Assembly: GCA_015068545.1 (NCBI GenBank)
Contig: SVKH01000071.1
Location: forward strand, 1 to 7,891
Source: Oscillospiraceae bacterium
GTDB lineage: Bacteria; Bacillota; Clostridia; UBA1381
Length of the DNA stretch: 7,891 nt
Direction: 5' to 3'
Positions 1 through 4,962 of this stretch are shown here, one piece after another (the stretch's first letter is position 1; each line of letters opens with the position of its first letter). The notes below the pieces were generated by a model. That model did no database searches. It had not been told where the DNA came from and saw only the letters and a program-made list of their open reading frames with translations. The position numbers and the translations under genes were made by a program.

Positions 1-1
1 C

Positions 2-418
2 AAAAAAGGCGGGTTGTTTCGTGATGTTACCATGGTTAAACCTGAGGCTGTGTATGGAGACTCAAGGTTTGACTTTTATGTGGAACATGGCGGAACATCC
101 GCCTTCGTTGAGGTAAAGGGAGTTACTCTTGAAGAGGATGGAGTTCTTCTTTTTCCTGATGCTCCAACTGTGCGTGGAGTAAAGCACATAAATGAACTGA
201 TTAATGCAAGGAAAAACGGCTATGAAGCTTATATAATTTTTGTGGTACAAACCGAAAAGGCTAAGTATTTTACCCCAAATATGAAAACTCATAAGGAGTT
301 TGGAGAGGCACTGGAGCTTGCCTACAAAAATGGTGTTAAAATTTTGTGTTATTCATGCAGAACAGGTACAGGTTATTTAGAGATAGGTAGGCCAGTTCCT
401 GTAAAATTGAGTATTTAA
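2..418 (+). CDS. sfsA: SfsA family protein, C-terminal part (cut by left window edge)
   Basis: The reading frame is open from the left edge to a TAA stop, giving 138 visible residues. The family is usually about 230 residues, so roughly the first 40 percent lies outside the window. Visible family blocks are MVKPEAVYGDSRFDF (visible residues 11-25), FVEVKGVTLEEDGV (35-48), FPDAPTVRGVKHINEL (51-66) and a C-terminal GVKILCYSC (111-119). SfsA proteins are named for sugar fermentation stimulation in E. coli, where DNA binding was reported. The D...EVK pattern (D24, E37, K39) fits a PD-(D/E)XK nuclease-like fold, but the physiological role remains unclear. A TTG at position 14 is internal, because conserved sequence continues upstream of it. 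No convincing terminator follows; the next promoter begins about 40 nt downstream. Identification is strong, exact function uncertain. Confidence 0.93.
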   Translation, partial: KKGGLFRDVTMVKPEAVYGDSRFDFYVEHGGTSAFVEVKGVTLEEDGVLLFPDAPTVRGVKHINELINARKNGYEAYIIFVVQTEKAKYFTPNMKTHKEFGEALELAYKNGVKILCYSCRTGTGYLEIGRPVPVKLSI

Positions 419-458
419 GAGAGTTTTCGGCTGATTTAAAAAAATCAAAGGCGGGAAA

Positions 459-487
459 TTGACAAATCATTGGCTGAGTGATATAAT
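459..487 (+). promoter_or_regulatory. Perfect consensus sigma-A promoter for mgtC-ddh-rex-ywlG
   Basis: TTGACA at 459-464 and TATAAT at 482-487 are separated by exactly 17 nt. Predicted transcription start is near 494, which leaves an untranslated leader of about 120 nt before the mgtC start. This is the only full-consensus promoter ahead of the four-gene run, and no comparable promoter is seen between those genes. Confidence 0.82.
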
Positions 488-509
488 AAATTAGATGTGG
501 GTTTAAAAT

Positions 510-538
510 TTGAACATAAAAGTACTTTACTTTATGAT
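510..538 (+). promoter_or_regulatory. Second candidate sigma-A promoter in the mgtC leader
   Basis: TTGAAC (510-515), a 17-nt spacer and TATGAT (533-538) match consensus at 4/6 and 5/6 positions. The predicted start is near 545, which falls at the 12-bp palindrome TTCAGTACTGAA (546-557). It could be a second promoter in tandem with the one at 459-487, or chance in AT-rich sequence. Confidence 0.4.
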
Positions 539-545
539 TTGTGAA

Positions 546-557
546 TTCAGTACTGAA
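546..557. repeat. 12-bp perfect palindrome in the mgtC leader
   Basis: TTCAGTACTGAA is its own reverse complement. Related AGTAC(T) copies flank it at 521-526 and 572-576, so the motif occurs three times within 56 nt. GTACTT (522-527) can also pair with AAGTAC (571-576) in RNA, enclosing the palindrome. It may be a DNA operator or part of a leader RNA fold; no regulator can be named. Confidence 0.45.
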
Positions 558-616
558 CAATTCTGGCAAGAAGTACAAAATATAACACTTGTATAAAATA
601 GAAAGAAGGAAGAGGT

Positions 617-1258
617 TTGGAATTTGAACTGATATTAAGGCTGTTTGCAGCAGTTGTATTAGGAGGAATAATCGGCTTTGAAAGAGGCATAAATCACGAT
701 GCAGGGTTAAGGACGCATATAGTATTGTGCCTTGGTGCGGCATCTGTAATGGTGCTTAGTGAAGTGTTGGTGGAAGAGTACAGCATAAGTCCCGAAATAA
801 TGCGTATGGCGGCTCAGGTAGTAAGCGGAGTAGGTTTTTTGGGTGCCGGCAGTATTGTAGTTGACGGAAACAGAGTACGCGGTATAACTACAGCAGCAGG
901 GCTGTGGACAACAGCTTGTGTTGGTTTGGTAGTAGGTGCCGGATATTATGCAATAGCATTTGCCATAGTACTTCTTATGCTTTTTTCTATGCTTGGTCTA
1001 AAATCTATTATGGAAAAGCTACGACATGATGGATTAAACTATGAGGTTATTCTAGAGCCTTCGGAGGAAGTGCGAATACAGGATTTGTTTGAAAGGTTTA
1101 ACGAGGAATCAATTAACGTAAATAAGTTAAAAATAGAAGAGAAAGATGGAAAAACTTGTGTTTTTCTTGAAATAAAAGTGCCAAAGAAAATAAAGATTGA
1201 TGAAATTGTATCGGAGCTTTCTAGATGCTGTGCTGTAAAGGAGTTTAAATGTATCTAA
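617..1258 (+). CDS. MgtC/SapB family membrane protein with C-terminal ACT-like domain
   Basis: This 213-residue protein belongs to the MgtC/SapB family of inner-membrane proteins. Salmonella MgtC is linked to survival in low magnesium and inhibits ATP synthase; most Gram-positive homologues are uncharacterised, so that role should not simply be transferred. The hydrophobic N-terminal part (about residues 4-130) should form four or five membrane segments and has the hallmark GFERG (20-24), the GVGFLGAGSI block (71-80) and TTAAGLWTTA (91-100). Residues about 141-213 form a soluble tail with the alternating pattern of an ACT-like domain. The start is TTG at 617, preceded by AAGGAAGAGG (606-615), with an in-frame stop just upstream at 599. 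ddh starts 29 nt after the stop. Family assignment is secure, role inferred. Confidence 0.92.
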   Translation: MEFELILRLFAAVVLGGIIGFERGINHDAGLRTHIVLCLGAASVMVLSEVLVEEYSISPEIMRMAAQVVSGVGFLGAGSIVVDGNRVRGITTAAGLWTTACVGLVVGAGYYAIAFAIVLLMLFSMLGLKSIMEKLRHDGLNYEVILEPSEEVRIQDLFERFNEESINVNKLKIEEKDGKTCVFLEIKVPKKIKIDEIVSELSRCCAVKEFKCI

Positions 1259-1287
1259 AAAGTGTTCGTGATGAAAGGAAGATAATA

Positions 1288-2274
1288 ATGGCAATCAGAA
1301 TAGGAATTTTAGGCTATGGAAATCTGGGAAGAGGTATAGAAGCTGCCATAAGACAAAACAGTGATATGGAACTTGTGGGTGTATTCACCAGAAGAAATCC
1401 GGAATCTGTTACTATTCGTACAGAGGGTGTTGGAGTGTACAATATAAGCGATCTTGAAGGAATGAAGGACAAAATTGATGTCCTTATACTCTGTGGCGGA
1501 AGTGCCACCGATCTGCCTTCCCAGACACCGGAATACGTTAAGTATTTTAACGTGGTAGATAGTTTTGATACTCACGCAAAAATTCCGGAGCATTTTGAAA
1601 ATGTGGATAAAAATGCAAAAGAATCGGGAAAAATCGGAATCATTTCTGTTGGTTGGGATCCGGGAATGTTCTCACTTAATAGAATGTATGCAGGAGCTAT
1701 TTTGCCGGAAGGTAAGGATTACACCTTCTGGGGAAAGGGTGTTAGTCAGGGTCACTCCGATGCTATCAGAAGAATAGACGGCGTTTTAGATGCAAAGCAA
1801 TATACCATACCTGTGGAGAAAGCTTTGGAAGCAGTAAGAAATGGCGAAAACCCTGAGCTATCTGTACGAGAAAAGCACACAAGAGTCTGCTACGTTGTAG
1901 CGGAGGATGGTGCCGACAAAGGCAGAATAGAGCAGGAAATAAAGACAATGCCGAATTATTTCGCAGATTATGACACCACAGTTTATTTCATCTCCAAGGA
2001 AGAACTTGATAGGGATCATAGTGGAATACCTCATGGTGGATTTGTAATCAGAAGCGGAAAAACAGGATTTAACGGCGAAAATAAGCATGTTATAGAATAC
2101 AGCCTGAAGCTTGATTCCAATCCGGAATTTACCAGCTCTGTGATAATTGCATACGCAAGGGCTGCATACCGCTTGAATCAGGAAGGTCAAAAAGGATGTA
2201 AAACAGTACTGGACATTCCTCCTGCTTATATTAGCGCAGAATCTGCTGACGAACTTAGAAGAAAGTTGCTGTAA
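1288..2274 (+). CDS. ddh: meso-diaminopimelate D-dehydrogenase
   Basis: The enzyme (EC 1.4.1.16) reversibly interconverts meso-2,6-diaminopimelate and L-2-amino-6-oxopimelate plus ammonia using NADP(H), a one-step shortcut to DAP for peptidoglycan and lysine. The 328-residue product matches the Corynebacterium glutamicum enzyme along its length as I recall it: an N-terminal Rossmann fold with GYGNLGRG (9-16), the FTRR nucleotide-phosphate region (33-36), LCGGSATDLP (68-77), VDSFDTH (90-96), the substrate-site block STGWDPGMFS-like at 120-129 (SVGWDPGMFS here), WGKGVSQGHSDAIRRI (148-163) and MPHGG-like IPHGG (247-251). An in-frame ATG at 1249 overlaps the end of mgtC; ATG 1288 is chosen because AAAGGAAG (1274-1281) precedes it and MAIRIGILGYG is the family's normal beginning. 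rex follows after 22 nt, so it is probably cotranscribed with mgtC and rex. Confidence 0.96.
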   Translation: MAIRIGILGYGNLGRGIEAAIRQNSDMELVGVFTRRNPESVTIRTEGVGVYNISDLEGMKDKIDVLILCGGSATDLPSQTPEYVKYFNVVDSFDTHAKIPEHFENVDKNAKESGKIGIISVGWDPGMFSLNRMYAGAILPEGKDYTFWGKGVSQGHSDAIRRIDGVLDAKQYTIPVEKALEAVRNGENPELSVREKHTRVCYVVAEDGADKGRIEQEIKTMPNYFADYDTTVYFISKEELDRDHSGIPHGGFVIRSGKTGFNGENKHVIEYSLKLDSNPEFTSSVIIAYARAAYRLNQEGQKGCKTVLDIPPAYISAESADELRRKLL

Positions 2275-2280
2275 AATTTA

Positions 2281-2288
2281 AAAGGAGG
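2281..2288 (+). promoter_or_regulatory. Strong ribosome binding site that fixes the TTG start of rex
   Basis: AAAGGAGG is a near-perfect anti-Shine-Dalgarno match placed 8 nt before TTG 2297. It lies in the 22-nt gap after ddh and supports TTG as the true initiation codon rather than an internal ATG. Confidence 0.85.
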
Positions 2289-2296
2289 AAACCGGT

Positions 2297-2935
2297 TTGC
2301 AAAAGAAGGATAAAAAAGTACCTGAAGTGGTTATCAGAAGATTACCACGTTATTACAGATACTTGAAAGAACTTAACAAAAATGGCAAAATGAGAATTTC
2401 ATCCGGGGCTCTATCGAAGGAAATGGGCGTGACAGCAAGTCAGATTCGTCAGGATTTTAGCTATTTTGGCGGATTTGGTCAGCAGGGCTACGGTTACAAC
2501 ATACAATACGTTACCGAGGAAATAGAAAATTTGTTTGGTGTTACAAAGGGACACAGTGCAGTTATAATAGGTGCAGGTAACTTAGGACGTGCACTTGCCA
2601 ACTATCAGGGGATAAAGAATCGAGGCGTTACAATCAGTGCAATGTTCGATATCAGCCCGGAAAAAATCGGGAAGGATGTATCCGGAATACCTGTTATGCC
2701 TATGGACAAAATGGAAGATTTTGTACGTGAGAATAAGACGGATATTGCTATTCTTACACTACCAAAGGATAACGTAACGTCTGTGGCAGAGAGATTAAAA
2801 AATTGCGGTATAAAAGGTTTTTGGAATTTTACATCGGTAGAGCTTGAAATGCCGGAGCCTGTAATGATAGAGAATGTACATCTTACCGATTCTCTTATGA
2901 CTCTGGCGTATAAAATCAGTACAGATTTAGATTAA
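2297..2935 (+). CDS. rex: Redox-sensing transcriptional repressor Rex
   Basis: Rex is a homodimeric DNA-binding protein that represses fermentation and respiration genes when NADH/NAD+ is low; NADH binding releases it from DNA. The 212-residue product has the normal Rex length and order. Residues about 1-85 are the winged-helix domain, including IRRLPRYYRYL (13-23), the recognition segment TASQIRQDFSYFG (46-58) and GQQGYGY (61-67). Then comes a Rossmann domain with GAGNLG (92-97) and an acidic end of strand two (D118), and a C-terminal swapped helix (about 196-212). It starts at TTG 2297. ywlG starts 11 nt after the stop. Placement inside a ddh transcript suggests shared expression with DAP metabolism. 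Operators of the TTGTTAA-N4-TTAACAA type reported for clostridial Rex were not found in the window, so autoregulation is not supported here. Confidence 0.96.
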   Translation: MQKKDKKVPEVVIRRLPRYYRYLKELNKNGKMRISSGALSKEMGVTASQIRQDFSYFGGFGQQGYGYNIQYVTEEIENLFGVTKGHSAVIIGAGNLGRALANYQGIKNRGVTISAMFDISPEKIGKDVSGIPVMPMDKMEDFVRENKTDIAILTLPKDNVTSVAERLKNCGIKGFWNFTSVELEMPEPVMIENVHLTDSLMTLAYKISTDLD

Positions 2936-2946
2936 CGAGGATAAAA

Positions 2947-3489
2947 ATGGATAATATTAAAAATGAAGCTAAAGCCGTAGTAGAGGAATTATGCAGTGTG
3001 GCAAAGCTTAATAAGGGAGATATCTTTGTAGTAGGATGCTCCACTAGTGAGGTTTTGGGCGATAAGATAGGGACAAATTCCAGTCCTGATGCTGCAAAAT
3101 TGCTGTTTGCAGGGCTTTATGAACCTTTAAAGGAAAGAGGAATATATCTTGCTATACAGTGCTGTGAGCATCTTAACCGGGCGATTGTTATAGAAAGGGC
3201 TGCAGTGCCATTTGCAGAATATGTGAATGTTGTGCCACAGCCAAAAGCAGGCGGTTCTCTTGCAACAGAGGCATATAATAATTTTGAAAACCCTGTTGTG
3301 GTGGAAAGTATCCGAGGTGACGCAGGCGTGGACATAGGTGGAACGCTTATAGGTATGCACCTTAAAGCTGTTGCTGTGCCGGTAAGGCTTAGCAAAAACA
3401 AGATTGGAGAAGCAAGTATAATAGCGGCACGCACCAGATGCAAATTCATCGGCGGCGAAAGAGCAAGGTATAACGAGAATTTGATGTAA
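2947..3489 (+). CDS. ywlG: YwlG/UPF0340 (TIGR01440) family protein
   Basis: This 180-residue soluble protein matches the UPF0340 family (Bacillus subtilis YwlG), which is widespread in Firmicutes and has no settled biochemical role known to me. Family blocks are FVVGCSTSEVLGDKIGT (27-43), QCCEHLNRA (71-79), VPQPKAGGS (96-104), DAGVDIGGTLIGMHLK (125-140), VAVPVR (142-147) and ARTRCKFIGGERA (161-173). Conserved cysteines and histidines in GCSTSE and CCEHLNR suggest an active or metal-binding site, but this is inference. The start ATG follows CGAGGA (2936-2941), a modest ribosome site only 11 nt downstream of rex. It is the last gene of the mgtC-ddh-rex-ywlG run and is followed at once by a strong terminator. 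I assign the family, not a function. Confidence 0.9.
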   Translation: MDNIKNEAKAVVEELCSVAKLNKGDIFVVGCSTSEVLGDKIGTNSSPDAAKLLFAGLYEPLKERGIYLAIQCCEHLNRAIVIERAAVPFAEYVNVVPQPKAGGSLATEAYNNFENPVVVESIRGDAGVDIGGTLIGMHLKAVAVPVRLSKNKIGEASIIAARTRCKFIGGERARYNENLM

Positions 3490-3492
3490 AAG

Positions 3493-3536
3493 AAAGACTG
3501 ACTAATTGAGGAAAACTCAAAAAGTCAGTCTTTTTT
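3493..3536 (+). terminator. Intrinsic terminator closing the mgtC-ddh-rex-ywlG operon
   Basis: AAAGACTGACT (3493-3503) pairs perfectly with AGTCAGTCTTT (3523-3533). Inside it, TTGAG (3506-3510) pairs with CTCAA (3516-3520) around a GAAAA loop. A run of six T (3531-3536) follows. The left arm begins 3 nt after the ywlG stop codon. Confidence 0.93.
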
Positions 3537-3571
3537 ACTTTATTTATTATAAAAATTAAAATGTTTCAATA

Positions 3572-3739
3572 ATGAAATTCTTCGTTATCCTCACGATGAA
3601 ATCCAAACAAGTTTGGATGAAATCAAAGTCTTTCTACTTTGATGAAATTAAATCCGTCTTATTATTACCAACGGTGATTTCATATGCCAAGCAGATTTCA
3701 TCCACCGCAGGTGATTTATTCCGTCGCAGGACGGATTTA
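3572..3739. repeat. Array of short inverted repeats (ATGAAATC/GATTTCAT), REP- or MITE-like
   Basis: ATGAAAT(C/T) occurs at 3572, 3596, 3617 and 3642; its reverse complement GATTTCAT occurs at 3676 and 3694. Between the copies lie small hairpins: ATCCAAAC/GTTTGGAT (3601-3608 with 3611-3618), ATCAAAGT/ACTTTGAT (3622-3629 with 3636-3643), CACC/GGTG (3703-3706 with 3710-3713) and TCCGTC/GACGGA with GCAG loop (3720-3725 with 3730-3735). Long-range pairing is also possible: TAAATCCGTC (3649-3658) with GACGGATTTA (3730-3739), and TGGATGAAATC (3614-3624) with GATTTCATCCA (3694-3704). The array sits between two convergent terminators and has no supportable gene. From memory, similar palindromic arrays occur in gut Clostridia, but that is not verified here. 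Confidence 0.75.
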
Positions 3740-3742
3740 GTT

Positions 3743-3782
3743 AAAAAAAGCACCAATCTTGTATCAAGACTGATGCTTTTTT
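3743..3782 (-). terminator. Intrinsic terminator of the tRNA-Met transcript
   Basis: On the minus strand a long hairpin begins 1 nt past the tRNA 3' end and finishes with seven T (complement of A 3743-3749). In plus coordinates, AAAAAAGCA (3744-3752) pairs with TGCTTTTTT (3774-3782), and TCTTG (3757-3761) with CAAGA (3765-3769), with two mismatches between. The T run on the plus strand (3777-3782) means it could also stop leftover rightward transcription. Confidence 0.88.
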
Positions 3783-3783
3783 C

Positions 3784-3860
3784 TGGTAGCGGTAATAAGA
3801 TTTGAACTTATGACACCACGGGTATGAACCGTGTGCTCTAGCCAACTGAGCTATACCGCC
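3784..3860 (-). tRNA. Elongator tRNA-Met, anticodon CAT
   Basis: The minus strand folds into a 77-nt tRNA with encoded CCA. The acceptor stem is GGCGGTA / TACCGCT with a G1-U72 wobble pair, the D arm contains AGCTCAGTTGGCTAGAGC, the anticodon arm is CACGG-TTCATAC-CCGTG, the variable loop is short and the T arm is ATAAG-TTCAAAT-CTTAT. It closely resembles the B. subtilis elongator tRNA-Met as I recall it. The three G-C pairs above the anticodon loop typical of initiator tRNA are absent. A tRNA-Ile2 read through lysidine modification also carries CAT in the gene, but overall similarity favours Met. It has its own promoter and terminator and is monocistronic. Confidence 0.95.
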
Positions 3861-3878
3861 ATGTCAACAACGAATATA

Positions 3879-3907
3879 ATTATAACCAATAAATCAGAAT
3901 TTGTCAA
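3879..3907 (-). promoter_or_regulatory. Perfect consensus sigma-A promoter of tRNA-Met
   Basis: Read on the minus strand, TTGACA (plus 3902-3907) and TATAAT (plus 3879-3884) are 17 nt apart. The predicted start near 3872 leaves about 11 nt before the mature tRNA 5' end at 3860, as expected for a strong tRNA promoter. Confidence 0.92.
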
Positions 3908-3957
3908 GGCTTTTTTTGAAAAAAATTAAAAAATGATATATTTTTTCTTTTTCTCAA

Positions 3958-3968
3958 GTATATATAAT
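3958..3968 (+). promoter_or_regulatory. Possible promoter -10 region of the pdaA-like gene
   Basis: TATAAT at 3963-3968 lies 24 nt before the start codon, but the region 16-18 nt upstream is a T tract with no good -35 box. If the gene is expressed in spores like B. subtilis pdaA, a sporulation sigma factor would be expected; no clean site of that type is seen. The surrounding ATATAATTATAT (3962-3973) is a palindrome. Confidence 0.3.
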
Positions 3969-3991
3969 TATATCGATAATGAGGTGATTGC

Positions 3992-4786
3992 ATGAAAAAG
4001 ATTTTATGTGCCATACTTTTGCTGACTTTAACAGGATGCGGAAGCAGTGGCGAGGATGTGACACAGACTATGGAAAATGTAGAAAGTAAAGTGATTTCGG
4101 ACAAAGGCGTGGGCTGGGGAATAAAAAAGAACAAGAATGCCCAACCTGATGTGCCAAAGGAAATTGTAGAGATGCTTCCTAAATATGACGCGTTTTACAT
4201 GGATAAAAGCGGGAACAAAACGCTGTATCTGACTTTTGACGAAGGTTACGAAAACGGATACACAGCAGAAATTTTGGACACTTTAAAAAAGTGTGAAGTT
4301 CCTGCGGCATTTTTTGTGACAGGTGCGTATTTTGACAAGGAGCAGGATTTAATAAAAAGAATGGTGGAGGAAGGTCATGTAGTCGGGAACCACACCCAGA
4401 ACCACCCCAATCTTCACAAATTGGGAAGTGACGATAAGATAAGGGAAGAACTGAAAATATTAGACGACAAATTTTTCGAAAGATTTGGCATTCATATGAC
4501 ATATATGCGTCCTCCCGAAGGAGAATATAGCGAAAGAGTGCTGGCGGTTGCCAAGGAAGAAGGCTATAAGACCGCTTTCTGGAGTTTTGCATATAAGGAT
4601 TGGGTGAGAAATTCCGAAGTAGGAGCAGACAAAGCTTTAGAAATGGTTACTCCATATCTCCACGATGGATGCGTCCTTTTGCTTCATGCAGTTTCAAGGG
4701 ACAATGCCCAGATGCTGGAAAGGCTCATCAATTATGGCAGAGAATGCGGATACCAATTTAAAAGTCTTGATGACATAAAGCTGTAA
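3992..4786 (+). CDS. pdaA: PdaA-like polysaccharide deacetylase lipoprotein
   Basis: This 264-residue protein is a carbohydrate esterase family 4 enzyme closest to PdaA, which removes the N-acetyl group from muramic acid on the way to muramic delta-lactam in spore-cortex peptidoglycan. The first 16 residues are a short lipoprotein signal ending in the lipobox LTGC (13-16), so the enzyme should be anchored outside the membrane at Cys16. After a linker comes the PdaA-type GWGIKK (41-46), then the NodB domain: motif 1 TFDEGYENGY (81-90), motif 2 NHTQNH (133-138, two metal-ligand histidines), motif 3 RPPEGEYSE (173-181), W204 in KDW, and motif 5 LLLHAVS (229-235). Motif 1 has E84 where most CE4 enzymes have the second D of TFDD; B. 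subtilis PdaA has N there. GAGGTG (3981-3986) precedes the ATG. It stands alone, divergent from tRNA-Met. Confidence 0.9.
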   Translation: MKKILCAILLLTLTGCGSSGEDVTQTMENVESKVISDKGVGWGIKKNKNAQPDVPKEIVEMLPKYDAFYMDKSGNKTLYLTFDEGYENGYTAEILDTLKKCEVPAAFFVTGAYFDKEQDLIKRMVEEGHVVGNHTQNHPNLHKLGSDDKIREELKILDDKFFERFGIHMTYMRPPEGEYSERVLAVAKEEGYKTAFWSFAYKDWVRNSEVGADKALEMVTPYLHDGCVLLLHAVSRDNAQMLERLINYGRECGYQFKSLDDIKL

Positions 4787-4847
4787 TTTGTGCGAGGTTT
4801 GAGCTGTCGCATTGGTTTACTTTACCAAAACAGCAAAAACTGCTCAA

Positions 4848-4870
4848 TTATCTATTGACAAAATAGATGA
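4848..4870. repeat. Inverted repeat overlapping the glnN -35 box (possible operator)
   Basis: TTATCTATT (4848-4856) and AATAGATGA (4862-4870) are complementary with one G-T pair, around a 5-nt centre GACAA. The centre and left arm contain the -35 TTGACA (4855-4860), so a protein bound here would block or position RNA polymerase. The regulator is unknown. Confidence 0.45.
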
Positions 4871-4883
4871 CAGAGTGTTATAC
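4855..4883 (+). promoter_or_regulatory. Sigma-A promoter of glnN
   Basis: TTGACA (4855-4860), a 17-nt spacer and TTATAC (4878-4883, 4/6 match) form a good promoter. The predicted start is near 4890, leaving a leader of about 73 nt to the glnN start codon. No other promoter-like pair lies between here and glnN. Confidence 0.75.
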
Positions 4884-4897
4884 TTTTATCTGTAAAT

Positions 4898-4934
4898 AAA
4901 GGGACTGTTAAGTTAAATTTAACAATCCCTTTTT
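4898..4934 (+). terminator. Terminator-like hairpin with T run inside the glnN leader
   Basis: AAAGGGA (4898-4904) pairs with TCCCTTT (4926-4932) and TGTTAA (4906-4911) with TTAACA (4919-4924), around one C-A mismatch and a 7-nt loop. Five T (4930-4934) follow. It lies after the glnN promoter and before its ribosome site, so it may act as a conditional terminator; it could also end readthrough from the pdaA-like gene, which has no other clear terminator. Confidence 0.7.
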
Positions 4935-4962
4935 CATATGATTGCAAGATAGGGAGTGTAAT

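Noticed and set aside
432..447. Possible sfsA terminator TGATTT-AAAA-AAATCA
   Set aside because: The stem is short and AT-only and no T run follows on either strand.
1249..1287. Upstream in-frame ATG that would lengthen Ddh by 13 residues
   Set aside because: It overlaps the last codons of mgtC and adds a sequence not seen in the family; ATG 1288 has a good ribosome site and the normal N-terminus.
3572..3701. CRISPR-like spacing of ATGAAATC copies
   Set aside because: Repeats are only 8 bp, the spacers are themselves palindromes of uneven length, orientation flips partway, and there are no cas genes.
3572..3805. 77-codon open frame on the plus strand through the repeat array
   Set aside because: It has no ribosome site, is built from the inverted repeats, and runs through the tRNA terminator into the tRNA gene.
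3862..3867. Second TTGACA on the minus strand just upstream of the tRNA
   Set aside because: It is only 1 nt from the mature tRNA 5' end, so a promoter using it would start inside the tRNA; coincidence.
4792..4845. Possible terminator directly after the pdaA-like gene
   Set aside because: Only 4-5 bp stems (GCGA/TCGC, TTGGT/ACCAA, AGCA/TGCT) and no T run; not supportable as a terminator.
4884..4934. ANTAR dual-hexaloop antiterminator in the glnN leader
   Set aside because: Only one hairpin fits after the predicted start, and its loop has 7 nt rather than 6; no first hexaloop hairpin was found.
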